64,000 bases of DNA from JACVRW01 sp963808775 (lineage in GTDB: Bacteria > Actinomycetota > Thermoleophilia > Solirubrobacterales > Thermoleophilaceae). Below, piece by piece: positions 22,015 to 30,246 of this stretch; the stretch's first letter is position 1, and each line of letters opens with the position of its first letter. The notes under the pieces are model-generated. The model searched no databases and was not told the DNA's origin. It saw only the letters and a program-made list of their open reading frames with translations. Location of the stretch: assembly GCA_963808775.1 (NCBI GenBank), contig CAWEGR010000005.1:496001-560000 (forward strand), in the 5' to 3' direction. Position numbers and translations under genes: made by a program.

Positions 22015-23181
22015 ATGCGGACAGGGGCAATCGCAATCGCCTGCGCGCTCGTCGCGCTCTTCGCGGGCATCTGGCTCGGTGGCCATCCCGAGAACCTGCC
22101 CGACGCCGTCCAGGACGCGTTCGTGGACGAGGACCGCGCGCTGCGCGCGGAGATCATCGACTCGATCGAGGACAACTTCTACAAGAAGGTCGACGAGGAA
22201 AAGCTCGACGACGCCTCGCTCAAGGGCATCGTCCAGTCGCTCGAGGACCCGTTCTCGCACTACCTCACGCCGAAGGAGGCGCGTCAGTTCAACGAGTCGG
22301 TGAGCGGCGAGTTCGACGGCGTCGGCATGAACGTGGAGGAGCACCCGCGCGGGCTGAAGGTCCTCGGCGTCTTCGACGGCTCGCCCGCGAAGAAGGCCGG
22401 GATCGCAACCGGAGACCTGATCATCGAGGTCGACGGCCGCTCCATCGCGGGCATCAGCTCGGACGTGGCCACGGGCCGGATCAAGGGCCCGAAGGGCAGC
22501 GAGGTCGAGCTTGCGGTCTACACCCCGGGCGACGAGGCCCCGCGCGACGTGAAGGTCGAGCGCGACACCATCGAGGTCCCGGTCGCGTCCGGCGAGATCG
22601 TGAAGCGCGACGGGCGGAAGTTCGGAGTGGTCGAGCTGACGGGCTTCAGCTCGGGCGCGCACGGCCTGCTTCGGCGCGAGATCGACCAGCTCATGGAGCA
22701 GGGTGCCGAGGGACTCGTGCTCGACCTGCGCGGGAACGGCGGCGGCCTGTTGTCCGAGGGCGTGCTCGTGGCGAGCACGTTCATCGAGGACGGCAAGATC
22801 GTGTCGGTCCGCGGGCGCGCGCGCGCCGAGCAGACCCACGACGCTGAGGGCGACGCGATCGACGAGGACATCCCGGTGGTCGTGCTGGTCGACGGCGGCA
22901 GCGCGAGCGCCTCGGAGATCGTCACGGGCGCCCTGCGCGACCGTGACCGCGCGACGGTCGTCGGAACGCGCACGTTCGGCAAGGGCCTCGTCCAGGAGGT
23001 CGAGCAGCTCTCGAACGGCGGCGTGCTCGACATCACCGTCGCCAACTACTACCTGCCGGGCGGCAAGACCATTACGAAGGCGGGCATCAAGCCCGAGGTG
23101 CGGGCGAAGGACAACCCCGACACCGAGCGCGACGAGGCCATCCCGGTCGCACTCGACGCGCTGATCGATCAGAGTCACTGA
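22015..23181 (+). CDS. S41 family C-terminal processing peptidase (CtpA-like)
   Basis: This 388-aa exported or membrane-anchored serine protease has an N-terminal hydrophobic helix (IAIACALVALFAGIWLGG). A PDZ domain at about 95-190 includes VGMNVEEHPRGLKVLGVFDGSPAKKAGI. The S41 catalytic core has the nucleophile Ser in DGGSASASEIVTGAL and the general-base Lys in GTRTFGKGLVQ. Family members trim peptidoglycan enzymes or periplasmic proteins. Starting at 22015 gives the usual anchor; longer readings overlap ftsX. Position after ftsEX suggests a role in division or wall turnover. Confidence 0.93.
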   Translation: MRTGAIAIACALVALFAGIWLGGHPENLPDAVQDAFVDEDRALRAEIIDSIEDNFYKKVDEEKLDDASLKGIVQSLEDPFSHYLTPKEARQFNESVSGEFDGVGMNVEEHPRGLKVLGVFDGSPAKKAGIATGDLIIEVDGRSIAGISSDVATGRIKGPKGSEVELAVYTPGDEAPRDVKVERDTIEVPVASGEIVKRDGRKFGVVELTGFSSGAHGLLRREIDQLMEQGAEGLVLDLRGNGGGLLSEGVLVASTFIEDGKIVSVRGRARAEQTHDAEGDAIDEDIPVVVLVDGGSASASEIVTGALRDRDRATVVGTRTFGKGLVQEVEQLSNGGVLDITVANYYLPGGKTITKAGIKPEVRAKDNPDTERDEAIPVALDALIDQSH

Positions 23182-23183
23182 CC

Positions 23184-24905
23184 ATGGCCGCCGCCATGAG
23201 GTCGGCCGCCCTGCGCCGGCATGGGCCGCTCGTCGCCGTGCTGGAGAAGCGCGGCCGCTTTCTCGTCGCCGAGCCCCTGTTCGGGCGCGGACCGCGCACG
23301 GCCGTCGAGGCGCGCGGCGCCGGGCCGGGCGATCTGGTGGTGGTCGGTTCGGGCAAGCGCGGGGCGCGGGTGATCCGCAAGCTCGGCAGCCCGCGCGTGG
23401 CGCGCGACGTGATCGAGGGCCTGATGCTCGATCGCGGCCTCCACCGCTCCTACGCGCGCTCGGCGGAGGCCGAGGCCGAGCACGCCGTCGGCGACCCCTA
23501 CGCGGCCGACGCCCGCGTCGACCTCACCGATCTGCCGACGTTCACGGTCGACCCAGACGACGCCAAGGACTTCGACGACGCGATCTCCGCGCGCCGCGAG
23601 GCGGACGGGCGCATCAGGCTCTGGGTGCACATCGCGGACGTGACGGCCTACCTGCGTCCGGGCGGACCGCTCGACCGCGAGGCGTTCCGGCGCGCGACCA
23701 GCGTGTACGTGCCGGGCGCCGTCGAGCCGATGCTGCCGGAGGCCCTCTCGAACCGGGCCTGCTCGCTGCGCCAGGGCGAGGACAAGCACGCGGTGACGGT
23801 CGAGATGGAGATGGACGGCGCCGAGGCCGTGAGCGTGGCATTCCACCGCTCGCTGATCCGCAGCGACCGCCGCCTGACCTACGGCGAGGTCGACGCGATC
23901 TTCGCCGGCCGGGCGCGCGCGGAGGCGCCGTGGGGCGAGCCGCTCGCCGCTGCGCGCGAGGTGGCGGCGGCGCTCGCCGCGCGCCGCGACTCGCTCGAGA
24001 TCGGGACGCCGGAGCCCGTCTTCGAGTTCGACTCCGATGGGCAGGTGACCGGCGTCCGCCAGGAGCAGCAGACCGAATCCCACGGGCTGATCGAGCAGCT
24101 GATGGTCCTCGCGAACGAGCAGGTCGCGGGGTATCTCGCCGGCCGGCGGCTGCCGACCCTGTATCGCGTGCACGAGCGCCCCGAGCCGCGCGCGGTGGAG
24201 TTCCTCGCCGAGCAGCTCGCGAGCCTCGAGATCCCCACGCCGCCGCTGCCGAAGACGATGACGCCACAGCAGGCCGCCGACGCCGTGGCCGAGATCTCGC
24301 GCATCGTGGCGCGCGAGTCGGGCGGCCGGCGCGCGTTCGGGACCCTCGTGCTGCGCTCGCTCAAGCAGGCCTCCTACTCGCCGCAGAACCTCGGCCACGC
24401 CGGTCTCGCCTCGCCGACCTACTGCCACTTCACGTCGCCGATTCGCCGCTACCCGGACGTGATCGCGCACCGCGCGCTGCTTCAGGGCCTCGGCATCGAC
24501 CACACGGCCGCGCCGGCGGCGGAGCTGCCCGAGGCGGGAGTGCTCACCTCGGCGGCGGAGCGCGAGGCGATGCAGATCGAGCGCGCGGCGGACGACGTCT
24601 GCCTCGCGTTCCTGCTCGAGCGCAGGCTCGCCGACGCGGACCCCGCCGACCCACCGGCGTTCGAGGGCGAGGTCGTCGGGCTGATCGACAAGGGCGCCTT
24701 CATCCGCTTCGGCGAGGAGGGCTTCGAGGGCATGCTGCCCGTGCGCCGCCTGCAGGGCTGGTGGACGATCAACGAGCTCGGGACGATGCTCGAGCACGAT
24801 GGCTCCGGCCGCAGGCTCCGGCTCGGCGACTCCGTGTCGGTGCTGGTCGACCGCGTCGAGACCGCCCGTGGGCGGGTGGACCTGTCCCTCTCGGCGGAGG
24901 CCTAG
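23184..24905 (+). CDS. RNB-domain exoribonuclease (RNase II/R family)
   Basis: This 573-aa 3'-5' exoribonuclease is shorter than classical RNase R, with one N-terminal OB-like domain before the RNB core. The catalytic aspartates lie in TVDPDDAKDFDDAIS, and further motifs are LWVHIADVTAYL, YCHFTSPIRRYPDVIAHR and a C-terminal S1 domain (EGEVVGLIDKGAFIRFGEEGFEGMLPV). It begins two bases after the S41 stop, so it belongs to the same operon, and smpB follows. RNase R and SmpB-tmRNA cooperate to destroy non-stop mRNAs, which fits the order. Confidence 0.92.
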   Translation: MAAAMRSAALRRHGPLVAVLEKRGRFLVAEPLFGRGPRTAVEARGAGPGDLVVVGSGKRGARVIRKLGSPRVARDVIEGLMLDRGLHRSYARSAEAEAEHAVGDPYAADARVDLTDLPTFTVDPDDAKDFDDAISARREADGRIRLWVHIADVTAYLRPGGPLDREAFRRATSVYVPGAVEPMLPEALSNRACSLRQGEDKHAVTVEMEMDGAEAVSVAFHRSLIRSDRRLTYGEVDAIFAGRARAEAPWGEPLAAAREVAAALAARRDSLEIGTPEPVFEFDSDGQVTGVRQEQQTESHGLIEQLMVLANEQVAGYLAGRRLPTLYRVHERPEPRAVEFLAEQLASLEIPTPPLPKTMTPQQAADAVAEISRIVARESGGRRAFGTLVLRSLKQASYSPQNLGHAGLASPTYCHFTSPIRRYPDVIAHRALLQGLGIDHTAAPAAELPEAGVLTSAAEREAMQIERAADDVCLAFLLERRLADADPADPPAFEGEVVGLIDKGAFIRFGEEGFEGMLPVRRLQGWWTINELGTMLEHDGSGRRLRLGDSVSVLVDRVETARGRVDLSLSAEA

Positions 24906-24942
24906 CGGGCTCGGGCGGGCTCCCAGGCATACTCGTAGCGTC

Positions 24943-25416
24943 ATGGCGAAGAAGGGCAAGCGCAAGGCGGCGGCTGGAGACGTCGCCACGAACCGGCAGG
25001 CGGGCTACCGCTACAACCTGCTCGACAAGCTCGAGGCGGGCATCGTGCTCCAGGGCTCGGAGGTCAAGTCGATGCGCAATGGCGGCGTCCAGATGAAGGA
25101 CGCCTACGCCGAGGTGCGCGACGGCGAGGTCTGGCTCTACAACATGCACATCGCGCCCTACGCCCCGGCGCGCGACAACCACGACCCGGAGCGCCCGCGG
25201 AAGCTGCTCCTGCACCGGCGCGAGATCGAGCGCCTGATCGGCCAGACCGCCGAGAAGGGGCAGACGCTCGTGCCCACGCGGATCTACTTCAAGGGGTCGC
25301 GCGCGAAGGTCGAGCTGGCGCTCGGCAAGGGCAAGGACCGCTACGACAAGCGCCGCGCCATCAAGGACCGCGACGTCAAGCGGGAGATCCAGCGCGAGCT
25401 CTCGGAGCGCTACTGA
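24943..25416 (+). CDS. smpB: SsrA-binding protein SmpB
   Basis: This 157-aa RNA-binding protein delivers tmRNA to stalled ribosomes. It has the OB-fold pattern ATNRQAGYRYNLLDKLEAGIV, then GSEVKSMRNGGVQMKDAYAEV and WLYNMHIAPYAPARDNHDPERPRKLLLHRREI. The basic C-terminal tail (GKGKDRYDKRRAIKDRDVKR) enters the mRNA channel. The MAKKGKRK start at 24943 is the conventional one. Its RNA partner ssrA is 6 kb downstream on the same strand. The 3' end overlaps the convergent HAD gene. Confidence 0.97.
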   Translation: MAKKGKRKAAAGDVATNRQAGYRYNLLDKLEAGIVLQGSEVKSMRNGGVQMKDAYAEVRDGEVWLYNMHIAPYAPARDNHDPERPRKLLLHRREIERLIGQTAEKGQTLVPTRIYFKGSRAKVELALGKGKDRYDKRRAIKDRDVKREIQRELSERY

Positions 25417-26054
25417 GCTCGAGCGGCTCCTCGCCGGTGAGCGAGAACGCGCCGAGGTGCGGCCCGTGTATCTGGGCGTCGGAGAGCTCGGCGGCGCGAA
25501 TGGCTCGTCAGCACGCCGAGCACCGTCGCCCCGGCCGCGCGACCCGCCGCGACGCCCGAGGGCGCGTTCTCGACCACGAGGCAGCGCGACGGCTCTGCGG
25601 AGAGCGCGGAGGCCGCGGCGAGGTAGCCGTCGGGAGCGGGCTTGCCGCGCTCGAGCCCGTCGATCGTGATCAGCGTGCGCGGCCGCGGCAGTCCCGCCGC
25701 GGCGAGGCGCGCCTCGGCGAGCGGGACGGTGCAGGACGTCACGACCGCCCAGCGCCCGGCGGGAATCGCGGCGGTCAGGCCCGCGGCGCCCGGCAGCGCC
25801 ACCACGCCCTCGGTGTCGTCGACCTGCTCGAGCTCGAGCCGCGCGGACTCCGCCTCGGCGTCCAGATGCGGAGCGAGCTTCGCCACGCTGTCGCGGGCTG
25901 AGCCGTCGTGGACCGTGGCGAGCAGGCGCCCGCGCTCGACGCCGTGGCGCTCCGCCCAGCGCAGCCAGACGCGCTCGCTCGCCTCGAGCGAGTCGACGAG
26001 CACTCCGTCGAGGTCGAACAGCACGGCGTCGCCGCGCCAGACCGGCTCGCTCAC
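25410..26054 (-). CDS. HAD-superfamily phosphatase, frameshift near C-terminus
   Basis: This cytosolic hydrolase of the beta-phosphoglucomutase/sugar-phosphatase type has the catalytic motif VLFDLDGVLVDS at the start. Motif II is VVTSCTVPLAEARL, and motif III/IV includes GLERGKPAPDGYLAAA and CLVVENAPSGVAAG. After GVLTSHS the reading turns into an Arg-rich stretch, while the next frame reads AAELSDAQIHGPHLGAFSL, the expected HAD ending. A single base is therefore extra at about 25490-25499, and with correction the stop would be at 25376 inside the smpB end. The GTG start overlaps the nagA stop (GTGA), so it is coupled to amino-sugar catabolism. Confidence 0.85.
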   Translation of the reverse strand: MSEPVWRGDAVLFDLDGVLVDSLEASERVWLRWAERHGVERGRLLATVHDGSARDSVAKLAPHLDAEAESARLELEQVDDTEGVVALPGAAGLTAAIPAGRWAVVTSCTVPLAEARLAAAGLPRPRTLITIDGLERGKPAPDGYLAAASALSAEPSRCLVVENAPSGVAAGRAAGATVLGVLTSHSRRRALRRPDTRAAPRRVLAHRRGAARAQ

Positions 26055-27145
26055 GAAGCGAACACCTCCCGGCCCGCGACGAGCGTGCGGGTGACCCGCA
26101 TGTGGTCGTCGAGCACCGCGACGTCGGCCGGCGAGCCCGGCTCGAGCATGCCGAGCTCCGGCCGGTTCGCGAGCACGGCGGGCTCCCGGCTCGCCGCGTG
26201 CACCGCCTCGGGCAACGTTGCACCGCTCTCGACGAGGCGGCGGAGCGCGCCGTCCATCGTGCCCACGCTGCCGGCCAGCGTGCCGTCGGAGAGCGTGGAG
26301 CGCCCCTCGCGGACCTCGACCTCCACGCCGCCGAGCGTGTACGAGCCATCGCCGAGGCCCGCTGCCGCCACCGCGTCGCTCACGAGGACGAGACGCCCGC
26401 CCGCGGCGCGATGGACGAGCACCACCGTCTCGGGAGCGAGGTGGACGCCGTCCACGATCGCCGTCACGCGCACGTCGCGGCGCGCGAGCGCCACGCCCGC
26501 CGGGCCGGGATCGCGGGCGGCGAAGCGCCGGTGGGCGTTGTGGATATGCGTGATGGCGCTTGCGCCGCGGTCGAAGGCGGCGTGCGCGGTTGCGGCATCG
26601 GCGTCCGTGTGCCCGATGCGCACGCCGATGCCGCGCTCGACGAGCGCGCCGATCAGGTCGAGGCCGCCGGGCAGCTCGGGGGCGAGCGTGACGGCCGCCA
26701 GCGGCCCCTCGCCTCCCAGCTCCTCGACGAGTCGGAGGTCCGGATCGCGCAGGTGCTCGGCCGGGTGGGCTCCCGCCCAGGCGGGCGAGAGAAACGGGCC
26801 CTCGAGGTGGACCCCGAGCATCCGCACGGGCGGCGACGCGGCGGCGGCCGCCCGCAGCGCCGCGCGCAACGCGTCGGGCGGGGCGCTGATCAGCGTCGGC
26901 TGGCAGGCGGTCACGCCCGTCGCGGCCATCGCGGCGCCCGCCCGCTCGAAATCGGCGGCATCCGCGCTCAGGAAGTCGACGCCCGCGAACCCGTTCACCT
27001 GCAGGTCGACGAAGCCCGGCACCGCGAGCCCTGCGGCTCCGGCCGGTTCCAATCCGACCTCCGCGACCCGCCCGTCCTCGATCGTGACGTCGCCGGGTAC
27101 CTCCCGGTCGCCCACGAGCGCTGCGGCCACGCCGAGCCTGCCCAT
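26051..27145 (-). CDS. nagA: N-acetylglucosamine-6-phosphate deacetylase
   Basis: This 364-aa cytosolic amidohydrolase removes acetate from GlcNAc-6-phosphate. Family markers are AVPGFVDLQVNGFAGVDFLS, MLGVHLEGPFLSPAWAGAHP (metal-ligand Glu), GIGVRIGHTDADA, SAITHIHNAHR and LVSDAVAAAG, with the catalytic Asp in the last. Length is normal. The ATG at 27145 is the first that gives a family N-terminus (GVAAALVGDREVPGDVTI). It shares four bases with the HAD gene and diverges from the SIS gene, forming a small amino-sugar locus. Confidence 0.93.
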   Translation of the reverse strand: MGRLGVAAALVGDREVPGDVTIEDGRVAEVGLEPAGAAGLAVPGFVDLQVNGFAGVDFLSADAADFERAGAAMAATGVTACQPTLISAPPDALRAALRAAAAASPPVRMLGVHLEGPFLSPAWAGAHPAEHLRDPDLRLVEELGGEGPLAAVTLAPELPGGLDLIGALVERGIGVRIGHTDADAATAHAAFDRGASAITHIHNAHRRFAARDPGPAGVALARRDVRVTAIVDGVHLAPETVVLVHRAAGGRLVLVSDAVAAAGLGDGSYTLGGVEVEVREGRSTLSDGTLAGSVGTMDGALRRLVESGATLPEAVHAASREPAVLANRPELGMLEPGSPADVAVLDDHMRVTRTLVAGREVFAS

Positions 27146-27199
27146 GTGTGCGACTCTCGCAGACGTGAACCGACGCCCCGGAGCGACCCCGCGCCGCGG

Positions 27200-28264
27200 T
27201 TGTCGGCACAGGCGATCCGCGCGCTCCGCGTGATCGAGGGGACCCGTCTCTGGAGCGACGCCCTCGTCCTCCCCGAGAGCCTCGCGGCCACGCTCGACGC
27301 CGCGGAGGGATTCGATGAGCTGCACGACCTGCTCGCCCGCCCCGCGACCAGGCGCATCGTCGCGACCGGCAACGGCGCATCCTGGTACGCCGCGCTGGCG
27401 CTCTGGCTCGCTTCCCTGACGGGTCCGCGCGCTGACGCCCCGGAGGTCGTCGCCGTCCCCGCCGGCCTGCTCGCGGGCGGGGGGCTCGCCTGGCGGGAGG
27501 GCGACGTCCTGCTCGCGGTCTCCTCGTCCGGAGAGCTCCGCGACCTGGTCGAGGCGATCGAGCGGCCGGGTGTCCCGCGGCCGTTCGGCCTCGTGACGGC
27601 GGACGCCGGTTCGACCCTGGGCCGCGCTGCCGGGGCGCGCGCTCTCGTGGCCGTGCATTCGCAGGAGGCGGTCACGCACACACAGGCCTACTGCGGGGCG
27701 GCGCTCGTCCTGCTCGCGGCCTGGGCGCGCCTCACAGGCGACACGGGGCTCGCGGACGCCGTTCGCGCCGCTCCGGACCTCGCTGCCCGCACGCTCGCAG
27801 CGGCGCCGGCCTGGGCGGAGCAGGCCCTCGACGGGCTCGAGCCGCCGGGCAGCGCGGTGGCCTTCGGCGCGGGGCCCGGCTGGGCGGCCGCGCTCGAGGC
27901 CGCGCTCCTGCTCGGCGAGATCGCGGGCGTGCCCGCGCAGGGGGTCGAGCTGCGCGAGGGAGCGACCTCCGCCATGTACCCGCTCGGACCCGGCGCGCTC
28001 GTGCTCAGCCTCCCGGCCGGCGCCGACCGCCTGCTCGCCGAGGCGGAGGAGGTCTGCGCGCGCCGCGGAGCGGTCGTGCTGCGCGCCCCCACCGGCTCCT
28101 CCTTCGATCCGCGCCTCGCCGTGGTCGGCGGCTTCGCCTCTCCGCTCGCCCTCGCGATCGGGATGGCGCTGCGCGCCGGGCTCGATCCGGACATGCCCGC
28201 CTGGTACGCCGACTACCTCGCCACGGCGCGCCTCAGAGACCGCGCTCGGCCGCCCAGCGGCTGA
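27200..28264 (+). CDS. SIS-domain protein, GlmS isomerase-like amino-sugar enzyme or regulator
   Basis: This protein of about 354 aa has two SIS (sugar isomerase) domains and no glutaminase domain. Visible motifs are IVATGNGASWYAALALWLAS, VLLAVSSSGELRDLVEAIE (phosphosugar loop), QEAVTHTQAYC and GVPAQGVELREGATSAMYPL. This layout matches GlmS C-terminal-like proteins such as AgaS, FrlB or NagB-II, which deaminate or isomerise hexosamine phosphates. Lying divergent from nagA, a role as glucosamine-6-phosphate deaminase (NagB-II type) is plausible but inferred. The start may be TTG 27200 or GTG 27230; neither has a strong ribosome site. Its end overlaps the convergent response-regulator gene by 32 bases. 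Confidence 0.78.
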   Translation: MSAQAIRALRVIEGTRLWSDALVLPESLAATLDAAEGFDELHDLLARPATRRIVATGNGASWYAALALWLASLTGPRADAPEVVAVPAGLLAGGGLAWREGDVLLAVSSSGELRDLVEAIERPGVPRPFGLVTADAGSTLGRAAGARALVAVHSQEAVTHTQAYCGAALVLLAAWARLTGDTGLADAVRAAPDLAARTLAAAPAWAEQALDGLEPPGSAVAFGAGPGWAAALEAALLLGEIAGVPAQGVELREGATSAMYPLGPGALVLSLPAGADRLLAEAEEVCARRGAVVLRAPTGSSFDPRLAVVGGFASPLALAIGMALRAGLDPDMPAWYADYLATARLRDRARPPSG

Positions 28265-28865
28265 GCTCGTGCCGGCTCGAGAGCTGCAGCTTGCGCAGCA
28301 CGGACGAGACGTGCGCCTCGACGGTCTTGGGAGAGATCTCGAGCCGCAGCGCGATCTCCTTGTACATGTAGCCGCGCGCCAGCAGCTGCAGCACCTCGCG
28401 CTCCCTCGGCGTGAGGGCATCGAGCTCGGACTCCGGCTGCGGGGCGGGCCCCGCGAATGCATCGAGGACGAACCCGGCGAGCCTCGGTGAGAAGACGGCG
28501 TCGCCGTCGTTGACCCTGCGGACGGCATCGGCGAGGTCGTCGCCCGAGATGTTCTTCGTCACGTAGCCGCGAGCTCCCGCGCGGATCACCGCGATCACAT
28601 CCTCCGCGGCGTCCGAGACCGACAGCGCGAGGTAGCAGGGGGCACGCCCGTCCGCCGCGGCGCGCCGGATGACCTCGACGCCACCGCCGTCGGGCATGTG
28701 GACGTCCAGCAGCACGACGTCTGGATCGAGCGAGCCGATCGCCGCCACGGCCTCCTCGACGCCCGACGCCTCGCCCACGATCTCGAGCAGCGGCTCGAGC
28801 TCGGCCCGGACGCCCGCGCGGAACAACGAGTGGTCGTCCACGATCAGGACCCGCGGCTCGCTCAA
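28233..28865 (-). CDS. NarL/LuxR-family response regulator of the PspC-kinase system
   Basis: This 210-aa protein has a receiver domain with phospho-acceptor Asp in VVLLDVHMPDGGGVEVI, the acidic pair VDDHSLFRAG near the start, and Lys in YVTKNISGDDLADAV. A LuxR helix-turn-helix follows: LTPREREVLQLLARGYMYKEIALRLEISPKTVEAHVSSVL. The start is a TTG at 28865 with GGAGG seven bases upstream. It overlaps the kinase stop (TTGA), so the two are translationally coupled and form a cognate pair. Confidence 0.93.
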   Translation of the reverse strand: MSEPRVLIVDDHSLFRAGVRAELEPLLEIVGEASGVEEAVAAIGSLDPDVVLLDVHMPDGGGVEVIRRAAADGRAPCYLALSVSDAAEDVIAVIRAGARGYVTKNISGDDLADAVRRVNDGDAVFSPRLAGFVLDAFAGPAPQPESELDALTPREREVLQLLARGYMYKEIALRLEISPKTVEAHVSSVLRKLQLSSRHELSRWAAERGL

Positions 28866-30058
28866 GCGGACGCCTCCAGCACGAGCTCGACCTCGGTGCC
28901 GCCCTCGGCGTCGCTCGTGATCCGGGCGTGGCCGCCATGGCGCTCCATGCGCCCCACGATCGACTCGCGCACGCCACGCCGGTCGGCGGGCACCGCGTCG
29001 AGGGCGAACCCGGGCCCGCGGTCGCGCACGAACACCTGGGTGCGGCCGTCGGCACTCTCCGCGTAGACGTCGACCGGGGAGCCGTCGCCGAACTTCGCGG
29101 CGTTCGTCATCGCCTCGCGGGCGGCGGCGACCATCGCCTCGACGCCCGCGTCGAGTTCGCGGTCGCCGACCACGACGACCTCGACGGGCACGCCGTGGCG
29201 CTCCTCGACCTCGGCCGCCGCGGCCTCGAGCGCGGGTGCGAGCCGGGCCGCCTGGCCGGGAGCGGGGCGGTCGGCGAGCCAGGCGCGCAGCTCGCGCTCC
29301 TGACGCCGCGCGAGCGCCGCAACCTCGTTCGGATCGTCCGCTCGCCGCTGCACCATCGCGAGAGTCTGCAGGACGGAGTCGTGCAGGTGGGCGGCCATCT
29401 CGGCGCGCTCCTGGGAGCGGATGCGCTCCGCGCGCTCGCTGGTGAGCGATCGCACGAGCCGGAGGATCCAGGGCGCGAAGATGACCGCCAGCGCGATCAC
29501 CACCACGACCACGGACAGCAGCACGTCGCGCGCGGCGCTGAGCGCCCCCGTCGTCCAGAGGAAGACGACCCCGGCGGCGAGCACGAACACGATGCCGAGG
29601 CCGTTGCGTGAGATCGCGCCCGCGCTCGGCGCAGCGGCGGCCGGCGCGGGTTCGGGGCTGGGCGGCGGGCTCTGCTCCGCCTCCGGCGAATCCCACGATT
29701 GCCGCCACAGCAGGGCAGCGCCGGCCGCAACGAGCACGAGCGGCCAGACGATCACGTCCGAGAACCACACCCCGAGCCCTCGGAAGGTGAGCAGCACGCT
29801 CAGCAGCAGCAGGCCGCTGCCCGCCGCGACCTCGACGGCGGCGCGGCCCGTGGGGCGCGTGCGCCTCCCGCCCTCTCCGGCCGGGACGAACAGCCAGGCG
29901 AGCACGTAGATGCCCACGCCGATGGCTCCGGCGAAGGCCGCGATCACGAAGGCCGCCCGCACGAGCCAGACCGAGATGCCGTAACGCCGGGCGATGCCCG
30001 CGCACACGCCACCGAGCCACCGGGACGAGCGATCACGGCGCAGGATCGAGGGGCTCAT
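28862..30058 (-). CDS. PspC-domain membrane histidine kinase (NarX/DesK class)
   Basis: This 398-aa sensor kinase has a PspC domain at residues 7-60 (RSSRWLGGVCAGIARRYGIS), followed by about four more transmembrane helices up to residue 200. The HisKA_3 phospho-acceptor is His226 in AAHLHDSVLQTLAMVQRR, and the HATPase domain has AAREAMTNAAKFG (N box) and VFVRDRGPGF (G1). PspC proteins sense envelope stress, so this kinase probably reports membrane damage to the coupled regulator. Both neighbours overlap it by four bases, making a single operon with the PspC/LiaF-like gene upstream. Confidence 0.92.
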   Translation of the reverse strand: MSPSILRRDRSSRWLGGVCAGIARRYGISVWLVRAAFVIAAFAGAIGVGIYVLAWLFVPAGEGGRRTRPTGRAAVEVAAGSGLLLLSVLLTFRGLGVWFSDVIVWPLVLVAAGAALLWRQSWDSPEAEQSPPPSPEPAPAAAAPSAGAISRNGLGIVFVLAAGVVFLWTTGALSAARDVLLSVVVVVIALAVIFAPWILRLVRSLTSERAERIRSQERAEMAAHLHDSVLQTLAMVQRRADDPNEVAALARRQERELRAWLADRPAPGQAARLAPALEAAAAEVEERHGVPVEVVVVGDRELDAGVEAMVAAAREAMTNAAKFGDGSPVDVYAESADGRTQVFVRDRGPGFALDAVPADRRGVRESIVGRMERHGGHARITSDAEGGTEVELVLEASA

Positions 30059-30246
30059 GGGCCCTCGCGGGTCAGGCCCCGCACCAGCAGGATCGCCCCC
30101 GTCGCGGCACAGGCGACGGGGGCGAGCACCGCGAAGCTGAGCTCGAAGGCGTCGAGGGCGTCGAGCAGGAGCAGGCCGCCGAGCGCGATCAGCGCCAGGC
30201 CCGCGACGAGCGAGGCGAGCTCCGGCCTGCCCGAGCGCGTCCTCAC
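30055..30246 (-). CDS. Small two-helix membrane protein in the PspC operon
   Basis: This is a 63-aa protein made almost entirely of two hydrophobic helices (LASLVAGLALIALGGLLLLDAL and LSFAVLAPVACAATGAILLV). Its pattern resembles the DUF5668/LiaI-like small membrane proteins that accompany envelope-stress kinases. It overlaps both the upstream PspC gene and the downstream kinase start by four bases (ATGA). It may modulate the kinase in the membrane. The family assignment is tentative. Confidence 0.7.
   Translation of the reverse strand: MRTRSGRPELASLVAGLALIALGGLLLLDALDAFELSFAVLAPVACAATGAILLVRGLTREGP

Noticed and set aside
26051..28528. An N-terminal extension of nagA reaching antisense through the SIS gene
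   Set aside because: The extension is the SIS gene complement; the NagA fold begins at ATG 27145.
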